A DNA stretch of 64,000 bases from Propionibacteriaceae bacterium (GCA_016717345.1 JADKFR010000003.1:357928-421927); one strand, 5' to 3'; shown: positions 50,930 to 60,553, counted from the first letter of the stretch. Notes: generated by a model from the letters alone, not told the origin. Made by a program: numbers and translations.

Positions 50930-51904
50930 TCAGGCCCGGGGATGCGCCTGGCGGAAGGCAGCTTGGAGGCGTTCACCGGAGACATGGGTGTAGATCTGCG
51001 TGGTTGCCAACGATTGATGGCCCAACACTTCCTGCACGGAACGAAGGTCCGCCCCGCCCTCCAGCAGATGCGTGGCCATCGCGTGCCGCAGGCCGTGTGG
51101 ACCCAGGTCGGGAGCTTCCGGACACGCCCGCAACGCCCGATGCACCAATCGCCGAACGACGCGCGGATCGACCCGGGAGCCGCGATCGCCGACGAACACG
51201 GCCCGGCCCGCCTGCGCACCGGCCAGCCGGTCGCGATCCTGCAGCCAGGCGTCCAGGGCCAGCAGCGCCGGGCGACCCAGGGGCACGACCCGTTCCTTGC
51301 CGCCCTTACCCAGGACCCGCAGCAACTCGCGGTCACGATCCAGATCGCCCAGGTCGACCCCACACAGCTCGGAGACCCGGATCCCACTGGAGTAGAGCAC
51401 TTCGACGATCGCGAGGTCGCGGCGGGCCCGCGCGACGCCCAGGTCTCCCTCCGCCGCAGCCACCTGGCTCGCCAAGGAGTCCAGCACCAGGCGCATCTGT
51501 TCCACGGGAACTGTGGGAGGCAGTCGCCGATCAACCCGGGGCGAACGCAGCCCGACCGCAGGATCCTGTGCCAGACGACCGGTGCGGACGGCCCAGGCGA
51601 AGAACGTGCGCGCGCAGGCTGCGCGGCGTTGCAGCGTCGCTCGCTCGGCGTGAGCGGCGTGCTGGATCGACAACCAACGTCGCAGCGCCCGAATGTCCAC
51701 TGCGTTCACGTCCGTCTCCCCCACCCGGGTGAGGTGGGTGAACAGGCTGGTGAGATCGCCGGCATAGGCCCGCACGGTGTGGGGGGACAGGTTCCGCTCC
51801 GCCGTAAGGTGCTGGACGTAGTCCGCCAGGAGGTCCGTCTGCTGCGCTGTGAGACAGGACTCCACGCCACGGGCCCGCGCGTCGGGGCGGGGAGTGCCTG
51901 GCAT
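50930..51904 (-). CDS. xerC: Tyrosine recombinase XerC
   Basis: A site-specific recombinase of 324 residues that resolves chromosome dimers at dif, with XerD. The N-terminal SAM-like domain covers residues 20-120; the catalytic set is in SSGIRVSEL (Arg), GKGGKERVVPL (Lys), HGLRHAMATHLLEGG (His, Arg) and TTQIYTHV (nucleophile Tyr). The ATG at 51904 gives the family length; the frame stays open upstream. Ends three bases from the M23 gene's stop on the other strand. Confidence 0.93.
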   Translation of the reverse strand: MPGTPRPDARARGVESCLTAQQTDLLADYVQHLTAERNLSPHTVRAYAGDLTSLFTHLTRVGETDVNAVDIRALRRWLSIQHAAHAERATLQRRAACARTFFAWAVRTGRLAQDPAVGLRSPRVDRRLPPTVPVEQMRLVLDSLASQVAAAEGDLGVARARRDLAIVEVLYSSGIRVSELCGVDLGDLDRDRELLRVLGKGGKERVVPLGRPALLALDAWLQDRDRLAGAQAGRAVFVGDRGSRVDPRVVRRLVHRALRACPEAPDLGPHGLRHAMATHLLEGGADLRSVQEVLGHQSLATTQIYTHVSGERLQAAFRQAHPRA

Positions 51905-51976
51905 GGGACTCAGCGTTGTCCGCCCGGTGCGGCGCCGCAAGCCGCCGCGCGCGCAGCCTCCTATGATGGCCCCGCG

Positions 51977-52591
51977 ATGGTCGCGGTGGACAGTGAGGCT
52001 GCAATGGGGATCGAGACTCTGATGACCGGGGGCACCGTCTTGCCCATCACGCGCTGGGGTACGCCTGTGATGCACAGCCACACCAGCCCCGTCACCCGTT
52101 TCGACGAAGAACTCCATACGCTGGTGCGCGACATGTTCGCCACCATGGCCGCCGCCCGCGGCGTTGGTCTTGCGGCCACCCAGGTGGGCCGGGGTATCGC
52201 CCTGTTCATCTATGACTGCCCGGATGCCGACGACATCAACCGTCAGGGAGTCGTCTGCAACCCGGTCGTCAGCACGCCGGCCGGCGATGCACGCAACTTC
52301 GAGTCCGAAGAGGAGGGATGTCTGTCCCTGCCCGGTGGCTACCAGCCACTGGCCCGACCGGATCTGGCAACCTGCGTGGGGGTCGATCCGTTCGGCGAGC
52401 CCGTGACCATCCAGGGGACGGGGATGCTTGCCCGCTGCCTGCAGCACGAGACCGACCACCTCAACGGCATCGTCTTCGGCGACCGGCTGTCGGGACGGGT
52501 CCGGCGCAAGCTGTACGCCCAGCACGAAGAACTGGCCCATCTCTACCCCGAGGATTGGCCCGTCACCCCTCGCCGCAGTTCAGCGTCCTAA
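51977..52591 (+). CDS. def: Peptide deformylase
   Basis: Def removes the formyl group from nascent proteins. The three family motifs are GVGLAATQVG, EGCLSLPGG and QHETDHLNG, giving the metal-binding Cys and two His and the catalytic Glu. The N-terminal stretch VLPITRWGTPVMH resembles actinobacterial long-form enzymes. The start is ATG 51977 (204 residues) or ATG 52004, which has GTGAGG before it; either keeps the core. Its last 12 bases overlap the convergent methyltransferase gene. Confidence 0.94.
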   Translation: MVAVDSEAAMGIETLMTGGTVLPITRWGTPVMHSHTSPVTRFDEELHTLVRDMFATMAAARGVGLAATQVGRGIALFIYDCPDADDINRQGVVCNPVVSTPAGDARNFESEEEGCLSLPGGYQPLARPDLATCVGVDPFGEPVTIQGTGMLARCLQHETDHLNGIVFGDRLSGRVRRKLYAQHEELAHLYPEDWPVTPRRSSAS

Positions 52592-53383
52592 GGCATAGCA
52601 GGCGACTGCGCTGGCAGCCGCCACATTGAGCGAATCCACACCGCCCGCCATCGGAATCGTGACCAGCAGGTCGGCGGCTTCCAGGACCCGCGGCGACAGC
52701 CCGGCTCCCTCGGTCCCGAGCACGATCGCGAGGCGTCGGCCGCGCACGCGCCGTCCGGCTTCGTCGAGGTCGACAGCTCGCTTGTCCAGGGCAAGGGCCG
52801 CCACCGTGAAGCCGGCTTCGTGCAGGGTATCCACGAGGTCCAGGCCCGGGGAAAGCCGCGCCCAGGGCAGCGCGAACACCGTCCCCATGGACACCTTGAT
52901 CGAGCGGCGGTAGAGCGGGTCGGCGCAATGAGCACTGATCAGAAGCCCGTCCCACCCCAAGCCGGCGGCGTTTCGGACGACCGCGCCGACGTTCGTGTGA
53001 TCGACCAGGTCCTCCAGCACCACAACCCGCCGCCCCGCCAGGACCTCCCCCACGGTGAAGCGCTCACTTCGCTGGAGAGAGGCCAGGGCACCTCGATGGA
53101 CGTGGAATCCGGTGACCCGTTCCGCCAATTCCTCACTCACCACATACACCGGCGCCTCAAGGCCCGCCAGCACGTCCTCCAGGTCCGCCAACCACCGACG
53201 GGCCAAGAGGAAGGATCGCGGCGGATAGCCCGCCGCGACCGCACGCCGGATGACCTTGGCCCCTTCAGCGATGAAGATCCCGCGTTCAGTTTCCAGGAGC
53301 CGCCGCAGGGTGGCCTCTCGCAGCGACACGTAGTCGGCCAAGCGGGGGTCCTCGGCGGAGTCGATCTCGATCACCTGGGGCAC
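52580..53383 (-). CDS. SPOUT (TrmH/SpoU) RNA methyltransferase
   Basis: A 267-residue 2'-O-ribose RNA methyltransferase. The N-terminal domain (LADYVSLREATLRRLLETERGIFIAEG) resembles the substrate-binding domain of RlmB/TsnR types; the SPOUT knot has motif 1 DHTNVGAVVRNAA, motif 2 LGTEGAGL and motif 3 IPMAGGVDSLNVAAASAV. The target could be 23S rRNA or tRNA. The GTG at 53383 (VPQVIEIDSAEDPRL) opens the family core. Convergent with def, with overlapping 3' ends. Confidence 0.88.
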   Translation of the reverse strand: MPQVIEIDSAEDPRLADYVSLREATLRRLLETERGIFIAEGAKVIRRAVAAGYPPRSFLLARRWLADLEDVLAGLEAPVYVVSEELAERVTGFHVHRGALASLQRSERFTVGEVLAGRRVVVLEDLVDHTNVGAVVRNAAGLGWDGLLISAHCADPLYRRSIKVSMGTVFALPWARLSPGLDLVDTLHEAGFTVAALALDKRAVDLDEAGRRVRGRRLAIVLGTEGAGLSPRVLEAADLLVTIPMAGGVDSLNVAAASAVACYALGR

Positions 53384-53457
53384 GGCCGCGAGTCTAGGCC
53401 GCCCCCGGGCCGGGCGTCGGCCGCGGGCCGGACCGGCGAGATCACTAGGATGACCGG

Positions 53458-54450
53458 GTGTCCTGGCTCTCACGTCTGCCCATCGATCGTTTCCTGCTGG
53501 CGATCATCGCGGCCGCCGCGCTGGCCAGCGTGTTTCCCGCCACCGGCATCGCGGTGGACGTCGTGGAGTGGGCGACCACGGTGGCGATCGCTGCCCTCTT
53601 CTTCCTTTATGGCGCACGACTGAGCCCTCAGGAGACCCTCGCGGGGCTGAAGCACTGGCGGCTCCACCTGCTGATCCTGGCCTTCACCTACCTGGTCTTT
53701 CCGCTGCTCGGCCTGGGCATCAGCACCCTGGGCGCCGCCTGGCTGAGCCCCTCCCTGATGGCTGGGGTGCTCTACCTGACGCTGGTCCCCTCCACCGTCC
53801 AGTCGTCCATCGCCTTCACCTCAGTGGCCAAAGGGAATGTGGCCGGCGCAGTGGTGAGTGCCTCGGCCTCCAACATCCTCGGGGTCTTTCTGACGCCCCT
53901 GTTGTGCTGGCTGCTGATGACGAGTACCGGCAAGGTGGTCTTCACCGCCTCGACCATCGTCGACATCGCTCTGCAATTGTTCCTCCCCTTCATCCTGGGG
54001 CAGCTGTCGCGGCCCTGGACGGCCGGCTACGTCAAGGCCCACCCCGGTCTCAAACTGTTCGATCGCGGGTCGATCGTGCTCGTGGTGTACGGGGCCTTCT
54101 CGGCCGGGATGCGTGAGAACATGTGGGCCCAGACCTCCTGGTCCGAGATCCTCATCCTGCTGGCGATCTGCATGGTGATCCTGGTGGTCATGCTCAGCCT
54201 CACGTGGTGGACGGCCCGGCGGTTGGGCTTCAACCGTGCCGACGTGATCGCGATCCAGTTCTGCGGCACCAAGAAGTCCCTGGCCAGTGGCCTGCCGATG
54301 GCCGGCGTCCTGTTTGTGGGGCAGCCGATCGGGCTGCTGGTGCTCCCGCTCATGATGTTCCACCAGGCGCAGCTGATGGCCTGCGCGAGCCTGGCAAGCC
54401 GCTACGCGAAACAGCCGGCAGAGTCAGGAAGTCAGGTCGCCAGAGGCTGA
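53458..54450 (+). CDS. Bile acid:sodium symporter-like (SBF-like) transporter
   Basis: A 330-residue membrane protein with about ten hydrophobic segments. The pattern ATTVAIAALFFLYGARLSP, LVPSTVQSSIAFTSVAKGN and the C-terminal QFCGTKKSLASGLPMAGVLF place it in the SBF-like group (PF13593, YfeH/SLC10A7 relatives). The transported substrate is not known for these bacterial members. Starts with GTG. Its 3' end overlaps the PAP2 gene on the opposite strand by 27 bases. Confidence 0.9.
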   Translation: MSWLSRLPIDRFLLAIIAAAALASVFPATGIAVDVVEWATTVAIAALFFLYGARLSPQETLAGLKHWRLHLLILAFTYLVFPLLGLGISTLGAAWLSPSLMAGVLYLTLVPSTVQSSIAFTSVAKGNVAGAVVSASASNILGVFLTPLLCWLLMTSTGKVVFTASTIVDIALQLFLPFILGQLSRPWTAGYVKAHPGLKLFDRGSIVLVVYGAFSAGMRENMWAQTSWSEILILLAICMVILVVMLSLTWWTARRLGFNRADVIAIQFCGTKKSLASGLPMAGVLFVGQPIGLLVLPLMMFHQAQLMACASLASRYAKQPAESGSQVARG

Positions 54451-55156
54451 TCCTGGCCGCTGCCGCAGGCCATCCGCCCGCCACCCCCAACGCCAGGGCA
54501 GGGCCCGCTCTGCCGTCACCGGCGGGTACAGCAGATACCAGACCACGATCGTGACGGCCGCTCCGGCCAGCGCTCCGAAGAGGGTGTCGGAGAGCCAGTG
54601 GGCGTTGGCCAGGGTCCGCTGCCACACCATGCCGAGGCACAGCACCACCGCCACCCAGGACCACCACCGGCGATGAGCAACCGGCAACAGGATCCCGATT
54701 GCCACGACGGCGAACCCCATGGTCAGCGCGTGCCCCGGAGGGAAACGAGCCATGGTCCACGGCCACCCAGGGGCCGTACAGGCCAAGCGTCGGGTCACCG
54801 GCCGGACGCGGACGGTCGATGAGGTTCTTGGTTCCCTGCGAGATCAGGCCCGGACCGGCCAGGGCCGAGAGCAGGACGAAGGCAAGCGTCCACAGTCTTC
54901 CGGTTGCCAGCAGCAGCACGCCGACGGCCGCCAAGGTCGCGTAGCCGACTCCGTAGCCGAACTGCTCGAAGAACCAGAAGACCGGGCCGCCGACCGGGGA
55001 ATCCGCACCGACCGCACCTCGCCAGGCATCATCCAGGGGCTGGGTGATCGGCACCGGCGACAGCCTCAGGTGGGCTGCCATCAGCACGAACACCGCCAGC
55101 GCAGCGAGAGCCCCCAGCAGGAGTCCCCGCGGACGCGGGGAGGCGCTGTGGATCAT
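54424..55156 (-). pseudogene. PAP2-family phosphatase, frameshifted inside the PSGH motif
   Basis: A membrane phosphatase of the PAP2 type (undecaprenyl-PP or phosphatidic acid phosphatase-like). The first part, from ATG 55156 (MIHSASPRPRG), has KNLIDRPRPAGD (motif 1) and reaches SFPSG; the rest, HALTMGFAVVAIGILLPVAH then QRTLANAHWLSDT (motif 3), is in another frame. A run of four Cs at 54733-54736 (plus strand) is one base too long: three would give FPSGHALTMG. The corrected protein is about 244 residues with five or six membrane helices. Either a null allele or a homopolymer error. Confidence 0.8.
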
Positions 55157-55231
55157 GGCGTGATCGTACCCAGCCTGCTCAGAGGATTTTCGTGCTGACC
55201 CACCCTCCACACCGATCACAGCGGCACCCGG

Positions 55232-56428
55232 TCAGGGCGCCGAGGGCCCCTCGACGGGCGTGAAGGACGGCTCGGCCTGCGCGGCGAGGTTCGGACCGGG
55301 CTCGGCCGGTGCCGCTTCCAGGGCCGGGGCGTCAGTGCGAAGGTGGGCCGCCCGGCGTCCCTCCAGAGCCGCCGCTTCGGCGATCGCGTTCTGCACCGAC
55401 CGCTGGGACTGCTCCTCGTCAGCCGCCTTCTGGGCCTCGATCTCGGCCTGGACATCCACCCTCTCGGGAGCGGTGAACTCACCCAGCGCCTCGTCCGCAG
55501 CGACCTCCCCGCCACCTGTCGAGGTGCCCCCCAGCAGGCTGCCGAGCCCCCGCAACGCATCGTTGAGCTCGCTCGGGATGATCCACAACTTGTTGGAGTC
55601 GCCCTGGGCCATCTTCGGCAACATCTGCAGGTATTGGTACGACAGCAGGGACGGAGTGGGCCGCGCCGCGTGGATCGCGGAGAACGTGGTCGTGATCGCC
55701 TGCGCTTCGCCTTCGGCCCGCAGCATGGAAGCCTGCCGATCAGCCTGGGCCCGCAGCACAGCCGACTCCCGATCCCCCTGGGCCCGCAGGATCGAGGATT
55801 CCCGATCGCCGCTGGCAGACAGGATCTGGGATTGGCGCTGCCCCTCGGCGAGCAGGATCGCCGCCCGCTTGTCCCGCTCGGCGCGAGCCCCCTTCTCCAT
55901 GGCATCCCGGATCGTGGCCGGCGGCTCGATCGAGCGCAGTTCCACCCGGTTCACCTTGATCCCCCACTTGCCGGTGGCCTCGTCCAGGACGGCGCGCAAC
56001 TTCTGGTTGATCTCTTCGCGGCTGGTCAGGGTCTGCTCCAGATCGAGCCCACCGATGATGTTTCGCAGGGTTGTCATCGTCAGCTGCTCGATGGCCTGGA
56101 TGTAGTTCTGGGCCTCGTAGGCCGCGCGAACGGGATCGATCACCTGGAAGTAGATGACCGAGTCGATGCTCACCATCAGGTTGTCCTCGGTGATCACGCC
56201 CTGCGGCGGGAAGGGCACAACCACCTCGCGCATATCCATGGTGTAGCGGACCGAGTCGATGAAGGGCACCAGCAGATGCGGTCCCGGGTCGAGGGTCCGC
56301 TTGAACTTACCGAGCCGCTCCACGACCGCTACCTGCTGCTGGCGGATCACCTTGACGCTGCGCACCAGGATGCTGACGACGACCAGGATCACCACGAGCC
56401 AAGCGATCAGGGTGAAGGGGAAGACCAT
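55232..56428 (-). CDS. SPFH-domain membrane protein (stomatin/prohibitin-like)
   Basis: A 398-residue protein: an N-terminal membrane segment (residues 3-25), the SPFH/Band-7 domain (about 25-200, with LGKFKRTLDPGPHLLVPF and REVVVPFPPQGVITEDN), a helical region with repeated DRESSILRAQ / DRESAVLRAQ / DRQASMLRAE units at about 205-235 and an Ala/Glu-rich C-terminal tail. Such proteins form large membrane-bound oligomers. It is upstream of and next to an NfeD gene, its standard partner, though in the reverse of some orders. Role: membrane quality control or organisation, inferred. Confidence 0.9.
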   Translation of the reverse strand: MVFPFTLIAWLVVILVVVSILVRSVKVIRQQQVAVVERLGKFKRTLDPGPHLLVPFIDSVRYTMDMREVVVPFPPQGVITEDNLMVSIDSVIYFQVIDPVRAAYEAQNYIQAIEQLTMTTLRNIIGGLDLEQTLTSREEINQKLRAVLDEATGKWGIKVNRVELRSIEPPATIRDAMEKGARAERDKRAAILLAEGQRQSQILSASGDRESSILRAQGDRESAVLRAQADRQASMLRAEGEAQAITTTFSAIHAARPTPSLLSYQYLQMLPKMAQGDSNKLWIIPSELNDALRGLGSLLGGTSTGGGEVAADEALGEFTAPERVDVQAEIEAQKAADEEQSQRSVQNAIAEAAALEGRRAAHLRTDAPALEAAPAEPGPNLAAQAEPSFTPVEGPSAP

Positions 56429-56487
56429 GATTCCTCCAGTCCGGGGAGAGTTGCCTCCACCCTAGCCACTGGCCGGGAACCGACGCC

Positions 56488-56949
56488 CTACGGCAAGGCC
56501 TGATGCCGTGGGTACACCACGGCCACCGCACCGTCCACCTGGTAGACCTCCACCTGGGAGCCGGCCGGAATCGTGGTGCCGTCGACGCTGCGGGCCGTCC
56601 AGGTCTCCCCCGCCACCTTGATCTCGCCTCCCGTGCCCGTGATCGCGGTCAGTGCCTGCCCCGTGCTCCCGACCATCTTGTCCAGCGAGGAGCGGTAGCC
56701 GGGCATCGAGCGGATCTTCTTCAGCAACGTGGGCCGCAGCAGGGCCAGCATCGCCACGGCCACGCCGATGGCCACCACGACCTGAAGCCACGGCAGACCC
56801 GGAAAGAGCAGCGCCGTGCCGGCACCGGCCAGCGCGCCCGAGGCGAGCATCAGCAGCGTGAAGTCGAGCGTGGTGACCTCGGTGATGGCGAGGACCCCCG
56901 CTACGACAAGCCACACCATCCACAGATTCGCCGATAACCAGTCGAACAT
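56488..56949 (-). CDS. NfeD-like membrane protein
   Basis: A 153-residue protein with two or three membrane helices (residues 8-28, 33-50, 53-72) and a C-terminal beta-barrel/OB-fold (STGQALTAITGTGGEIKVAGETWTARS near residue 95). This is the short NfeD type that pairs with SPFH proteins. It lies 59 bases upstream of the SPFH gene on the same strand, so the two form an operon. Function is linked to SPFH scaffold partnering; activity as a protease is not expected without the ClpP-like domain. Confidence 0.88.
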   Translation of the reverse strand: MFDWLSANLWMVWLVVAGVLAITEVTTLDFTLLMLASGALAGAGTALLFPGLPWLQVVVAIGVAVAMLALLRPTLLKKIRSMPGYRSSLDKMVGSTGQALTAITGTGGEIKVAGETWTARSVDGTTIPAGSQVEVYQVDGAVAVVYPRHQALP

Positions 56950-56963
56950 CCCGCCTCCTCAGC

Positions 56964-57779
56964 TCAGGCCAGTCGGGTCGGGGGACGCCGCGCAGCTCGC
57001 GAGGCGGCCCGGGCCACCCAGCGTCCGTTGTCCTGGCGGATCTCCAGGAGCAGGTCGAAAGTGGCACTCAACAGGGGACCGGTCAGGGTCTCTTCGATGG
57101 GGCCCGCGGCCACCACCCGCCCATTCTTCAGCAGCAGGGCGTGGGTGACGCCGCGCGGGATCTCTTCGACGTGGTGCGTGACCAGCACGGTGGACGGCGC
57201 GAAGTCGTCCTCACAGAGCTCGCTCAGGGTGCTGACCAGAGCCTCGCGGCCCGACAGGTCCAGCCCTGCCGCCGGTTCGTCCAGCAAGAGCAACTCGGGG
57301 TCGGTCATCAGCGACCGGGCAATCTGGACGCGTTTGCGTTCGCCCTCACTGAGGGTCCCGAAGGTGCGATCTCCCAGGTGGTCGACCTGCAGTTGCGACA
57401 TCAGGGCATGGGCACGCTCGTGGTCGGACGGGTCGTACTCCTCGTGCCAGCGCCCCATCACCGCGTAGGCGGCGGAGACGACCACGTCCTGCACCCGCTC
57501 CCCCTTGGGGATCCGGTCGGCGAGAGCGGCCGAAGCGACACCGATCCGTGGGCGCAATTCGAACACGTCGACGGCGCCCAGGGTCTCGTCCAGAATCGTG
57601 GCGGTGCCGCGGGTCGGGTGCAGTTGGGCGGCCACGATCTGCAGCAACGTGGTCTTCCCGGCCCCGTTGGGGCCGATCACGACCCAGCGCTCGTTCTCCT
57701 TCACCGTCCACGACACGTTGTCGAGCAGGGTCGATCCTGATCGTACGATCGTCACGCCCTCGAGTTCCACCACCGCCAT
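56964..57779 (-). CDS. ABC transporter ATP-binding protein
   Basis: A 271-residue single nucleotide-binding domain: Walker A GPNGAGKTTLL near residue 38, signature LSEGERKRV, Walker B LLLLDEPAAGLD and H-loop LVTHHVEE. The signature is LSEGE instead of LSGGQ. No permease or binding-protein gene is adjacent, so the partner is unknown, or it works without a classical transporter. It lies between the NfeD gene and fabI on the same strand. The C-terminal tail is basic (ASRAARRPPTR). Confidence 0.9.
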   Translation of the reverse strand: MAVVELEGVTIVRSGSTLLDNVSWTVKENERWVVIGPNGAGKTTLLQIVAAQLHPTRGTATILDETLGAVDVFELRPRIGVASAALADRIPKGERVQDVVVSAAYAVMGRWHEEYDPSDHERAHALMSQLQVDHLGDRTFGTLSEGERKRVQIARSLMTDPELLLLDEPAAGLDLSGREALVSTLSELCEDDFAPSTVLVTHHVEEIPRGVTHALLLKNGRVVAAGPIEETLTGPLLSATFDLLLEIRQDNGRWVARAASRAARRPPTRLA

Positions 57780-57827
57780 GGGCCCAACCTACCTGTTGAC
57801 CGCTGAGGCAGTGGGCGCGACCGGCGG

Positions 57828-58598
57828 TCAGGCGCCAGTCGCGTGCAGCCCGCCGTCCACATGCACCATCTCGCCGCTGGTGGCCGGGAACCAGTCACTC
57901 AAGAGGGCGACGACGGCCTTGGCGGTCGGCGTCAGATCCTTGGAGTCCCAGCCGAGCGGGGCGCGCCCACCCCAGATGTTGTTGAACTCGTCCGAACCGG
58001 GGATCGCCTTCTTCGCGATGGTCTCCAGCGGGCCGGCAGCAACCAGGTTGCAGCGCACCCCTTCGGGCCCCAAATACCGGGCGAGGTACCGCGAAGCGCT
58101 CTCCAGAGCCGCCTTCGAGACCCCCATCCAGTCGTAGATCGGCCACGCGAAGCGCGCGTCGAAGGTGAGGCCGACCACCGCTGCGCTCTCGCGGAACAAC
58201 GGCTTGCAGGCCATCGTCAGGCTGACCAGCGAGTACGCCGAGGTCTGCACCGACGTGGCCACGTCGGCGAACGGAGTGGTGAGGAACTTGCCGCCCAGGG
58301 CGGTCTCCGGGTTCGCGTAGGCGATCGAGTGCACCACCCCATCAAGGTGGTCGACATGCTCGGCGAGGCGGTCAGCCAGACCGGCCAAGTGCTCGTCGTT
58401 GGTGACATCCACCTCGACCAGCGGCGGCACCGGGTCCAGACGCCTCAGCACCCGCTCCGTCAGGCTCATCGCGCGCCCGAAGTTCGACACCACGACGGTC
58501 GCGCCCTCGGCCTGCGCGAGCTCGACCACCCGGTACCCGATCGAGGTGTTCATCGTCACCCCGGCGACCAGGATGTTCTTGCCCTCCAGAATGCCCAT
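57828..58598 (-). CDS. fabI: Enoyl-[acyl-carrier-protein] reductase (NADH), InhA-like
   Basis: FabI reduces enoyl-ACP in fatty acid elongation. 256 residues: LEGKNILVAGVTMNTSIGY for the cofactor site, VHSIAYANPE in the core, and the catalytic YDWMGVSKAALES with Tyr and Lys in the YxxMxxxK form. The ATG at 58598 (MGILEGKNI) has AGGAAAGGGAAAG upstream and is preferred over a much longer upstream frame. It follows fabG by 16 bases, the same pair as mabA-inhA of mycobacteria. Homologues are the target of triclosan and isoniazid. Confidence 0.95.
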   Translation of the reverse strand: MGILEGKNILVAGVTMNTSIGYRVVELAQAEGATVVVSNFGRAMSLTERVLRRLDPVPPLVEVDVTNDEHLAGLADRLAEHVDHLDGVVHSIAYANPETALGGKFLTTPFADVATSVQTSAYSLVSLTMACKPLFRESAAVVGLTFDARFAWPIYDWMGVSKAALESASRYLARYLGPEGVRCNLVAAGPLETIAKKAIPGSDEFNNIWGGRAPLGWDSKDLTPTAKAVVALLSDWFPATSGEMVHVDGGLHATGA

Positions 58599-58614
58599 GT
58601 GACTTTCCCTTTCC

Positions 58615-59334
58615 TCAGTGACCCATGCCCAGGCCGCCATCGACCGGAATGACAGCGCCCGAAATGTAACCGGCCTCATCGGAGGCCAGGAAGGCGACCG
58701 CTGCCGCCACCTCGCCGACCTGGCCGAGGCGCCCCGCGGGGATGGACGCGTGGTACTTCGCAATCAGGTCGTCGGGCAGGCCGGCCGTCATGTCGGTCTC
58801 GATGAATCCCGGAGCGACCACGTTGGCGGTCACTCCACGGCCGCCCAGTTCGCGCGTCAGCGACCGCGCCACGCCGACCAGAGCGGCTTTGCTGGCCGAG
58901 TAGTTGACCTGACCGGCCGACCCGTAGAGGCCGACAACCGACCCGGTGAAGATGATGCGACCGAACCGGCCCCGGATCATGGAGCGGGCCGCCCGTTTCG
59001 CGACCCGGAACGAGCCCGTCAGGTTGACGTCCAGAACCGCGGCCCAGTCCGCTTCACTCATCCGCAGGATGAGGGTGTCCTTGGTGATCCCCGCGTTGGC
59101 GACCAGCACGTCGACCGGGCCGTGGGCCGCCTCCGCGACCTTGAAGGCGGCGTCGACCTGGTCCGCCTCGGACACGTCACAGACAATGCCCAGCGCCCCC
59201 TCGGGTGCTTCGCCGGCGCGGCTCAGCGCGGCAACCCGATGGCCCTGGGCCACGAAGCGTTCCACGATGGCGAGGCCGATTCCACGGTTGCCGCCAGTGA
59301 CGAGAACGCTGCGCACAGGCATTTCGGAAACAGT
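58615..59334 (-). CDS. fabG: 3-oxoacyl-[acyl-carrier-protein] reductase
   Basis: A short-chain dehydrogenase of about 239 residues. The NADPH-binding VLVTGGNRGIGLAI, the NAG motif LVANAGITKDTL, the catalytic serine in IIFTGSVVGLYG and the YSASKAALVGV Tyr-x-x-x-Lys site are intact. It performs the first reduction of the FAS II cycle. I take GTG at 59334 (VTVSEMPVRSVLV); ATG at 59322 is an alternative. First gene of the fabG-fabI operon; its promoter would lie between it and the divergent DUF3099 gene. Confidence 0.95.
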   Translation of the reverse strand, partial: TVSEMPVRSVLVTGGNRGIGLAIVERFVAQGHRVAALSRAGEAPEGALGIVCDVSEADQVDAAFKVAEAAHGPVDVLVANAGITKDTLILRMSEADWAAVLDVNLTGSFRVAKRAARSMIRGRFGRIIFTGSVVGLYGSAGQVNYSASKAALVGVARSLTRELGGRGVTANVVAPGFIETDMTAGLPDDLIAKYHASIPAGRLGQVGEVAAAVAFLASDEAGYISGAVIPVDGGLGMGH

Positions 59335-59427
59335 CACGGCCGCAACGCTATCGGGTGGGACCCCCTGCGCCCACACCGAACCGCACAGAATGCGCAGCGC
59401 TTCCTTGTCCGATCTAGGCTGGAGGAT

Positions 59428-59754
59428 GTGAGCCGGAGCCGGGAGCGGAACCAGACAGCGCTGATCACCAGCGCGCGGTTCAGCCGCTCACTGGACACCG
59501 ATCAGCGACGCACCAGGTACCTCTGGACGATGGCCCTGCGAGTCGTCTGCTTCCTGGCCGCCACAATGACCCCGCTGCCGTGGAATCTCCTGCTGCTCGT
59601 CGCTGCCGCCGTCCTGCCCGCCATAGCCGTCATGCTCGCCAACGCCATCGACCTGCGCTCGACGCCACCGGCGATCACCGCCGAGGACGTGAGCCGGCCT
59701 GCGTTGCCCAGTTCCGCGACCGTCCAGGGGACGGTGGTGGACGACCTCGAATGA
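59428..59754 (+). CDS. DUF3099 membrane protein
   Basis: A 108-residue protein with the DUF3099 opening TALITSARFSRSLDTDQRRTRYLWTM and two membrane helices (about 33-52 and 54-74). Its GTG start at 59428 is close behind GGAGGA. It is the first gene of a plus-strand run and overlaps the SURF1 start by four bases (ATGA). DUF3099 genes next to fabG and SURF1 are a known actinobacterial arrangement; the function is not established. Confidence 0.82.
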   Translation: MSRSRERNQTALITSARFSRSLDTDQRRTRYLWTMALRVVCFLAATMTPLPWNLLLLVAAAVLPAIAVMLANAIDLRSTPPAITAEDVSRPALPSSATVQGTVVDDLE

Positions 59755-60553
59755 CCCTTCTCAGCAAGCCCATGGGCCACACCGGGCCGGGGACCGCCAC
59801 AGGCCGGCTCTGGCCGCGCTGGCTGGCGCTCGCGGCGGTCGTGATCGGCCTGGTGGTCGCCTTCGTGAATCTGGGCACCTGGCAACTTTCACGCTTGGAC
59901 CAGCGCCGGGAGCGCAATGAGGTGGTGGTCGCGCACGAGAGCTCCCCGGTCCTGGACTACGCGGCCGTGTTCGGCCGTCCGATCACCGACGCCGACCAGT
60001 GGCAGAAGGTCCGGGTCGTGGGCAGCTTCGACCCCGCCCTCGGCTGGGTCGTCCGTTACCGCTCGAACGCCGGGGTGACCGGCTACGAGGTGGTGGGAGA
60101 GTGCTGCAGACCAGCGACGGACGGCACCTGCTGGTGAGTCGCGGGTTCGCGCAGCGCCCCGCCGGCCAGGACTTTCCGCAGGCGGCTCCGGCCCCACCCA
60201 CCGGCACCGTCACGATCGTCGGGCACGTCCGGCGCGACGAGCAGGGTGATGCCACCGCCACGACTCCCGCCCAGGGGGCGATCCGGCTGATCAACTCGGC
60301 GGCGATCGGCAGCACCCTGCCCTTCCCGGTCCTGGAGGGCTACCTCGGGGTGCTCGAAATCTCCCCGGCGGATCCTGCCGGGCTGGTCCAGGTGCAACCC
60401 CCCGAGCTGAATGAGGGCAACCACTTGTCCTATGCGATTCAATGGTTCACGTTCAGCGGGATGGCTGCACTGGGTCTGGTGTTGATGATCCGGTCGGATC
60501 TGAAGGCGAAGCAGCGGGCAGCGCCCGCCCCAGTGCGCAAGGAGGCGCCGTGA
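59751..60553 (+). pseudogene. SURF1-family protein, frameshifted
   Basis: SURF1/Shy1 proteins help assemble cytochrome c oxidase. The N-terminal half starts at ATG 59751, with a membrane helix (WLALAAVVIGLVVAFVNLG) and the family motif TWQLSRLDQRRERN, and continues to WVVRYRSNAGVTGYEVVG. The second half, VLQTSDGRHLLVSRGFA to FSGMAALGLVLMIR with the second membrane helix, is in a different frame; one base is missing near 60091-60103. The corrected protein is about 267 residues. Both conserved helices survive, so the break is recent or artificial. Overlaps DUF3099 and META genes at its ends. Confidence 0.82.

Noticed and set aside
51905..52540. Upstream extension of xerC to 536 residues
   Set aside because: It overlaps def on the other strand and lacks similarity to recombinases.
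58599..58763. Upstream extension of fabI
   Set aside because: The extension overlaps fabG and has no similarity; the ATG with a strong Shine-Dalgarno sequence is inside.
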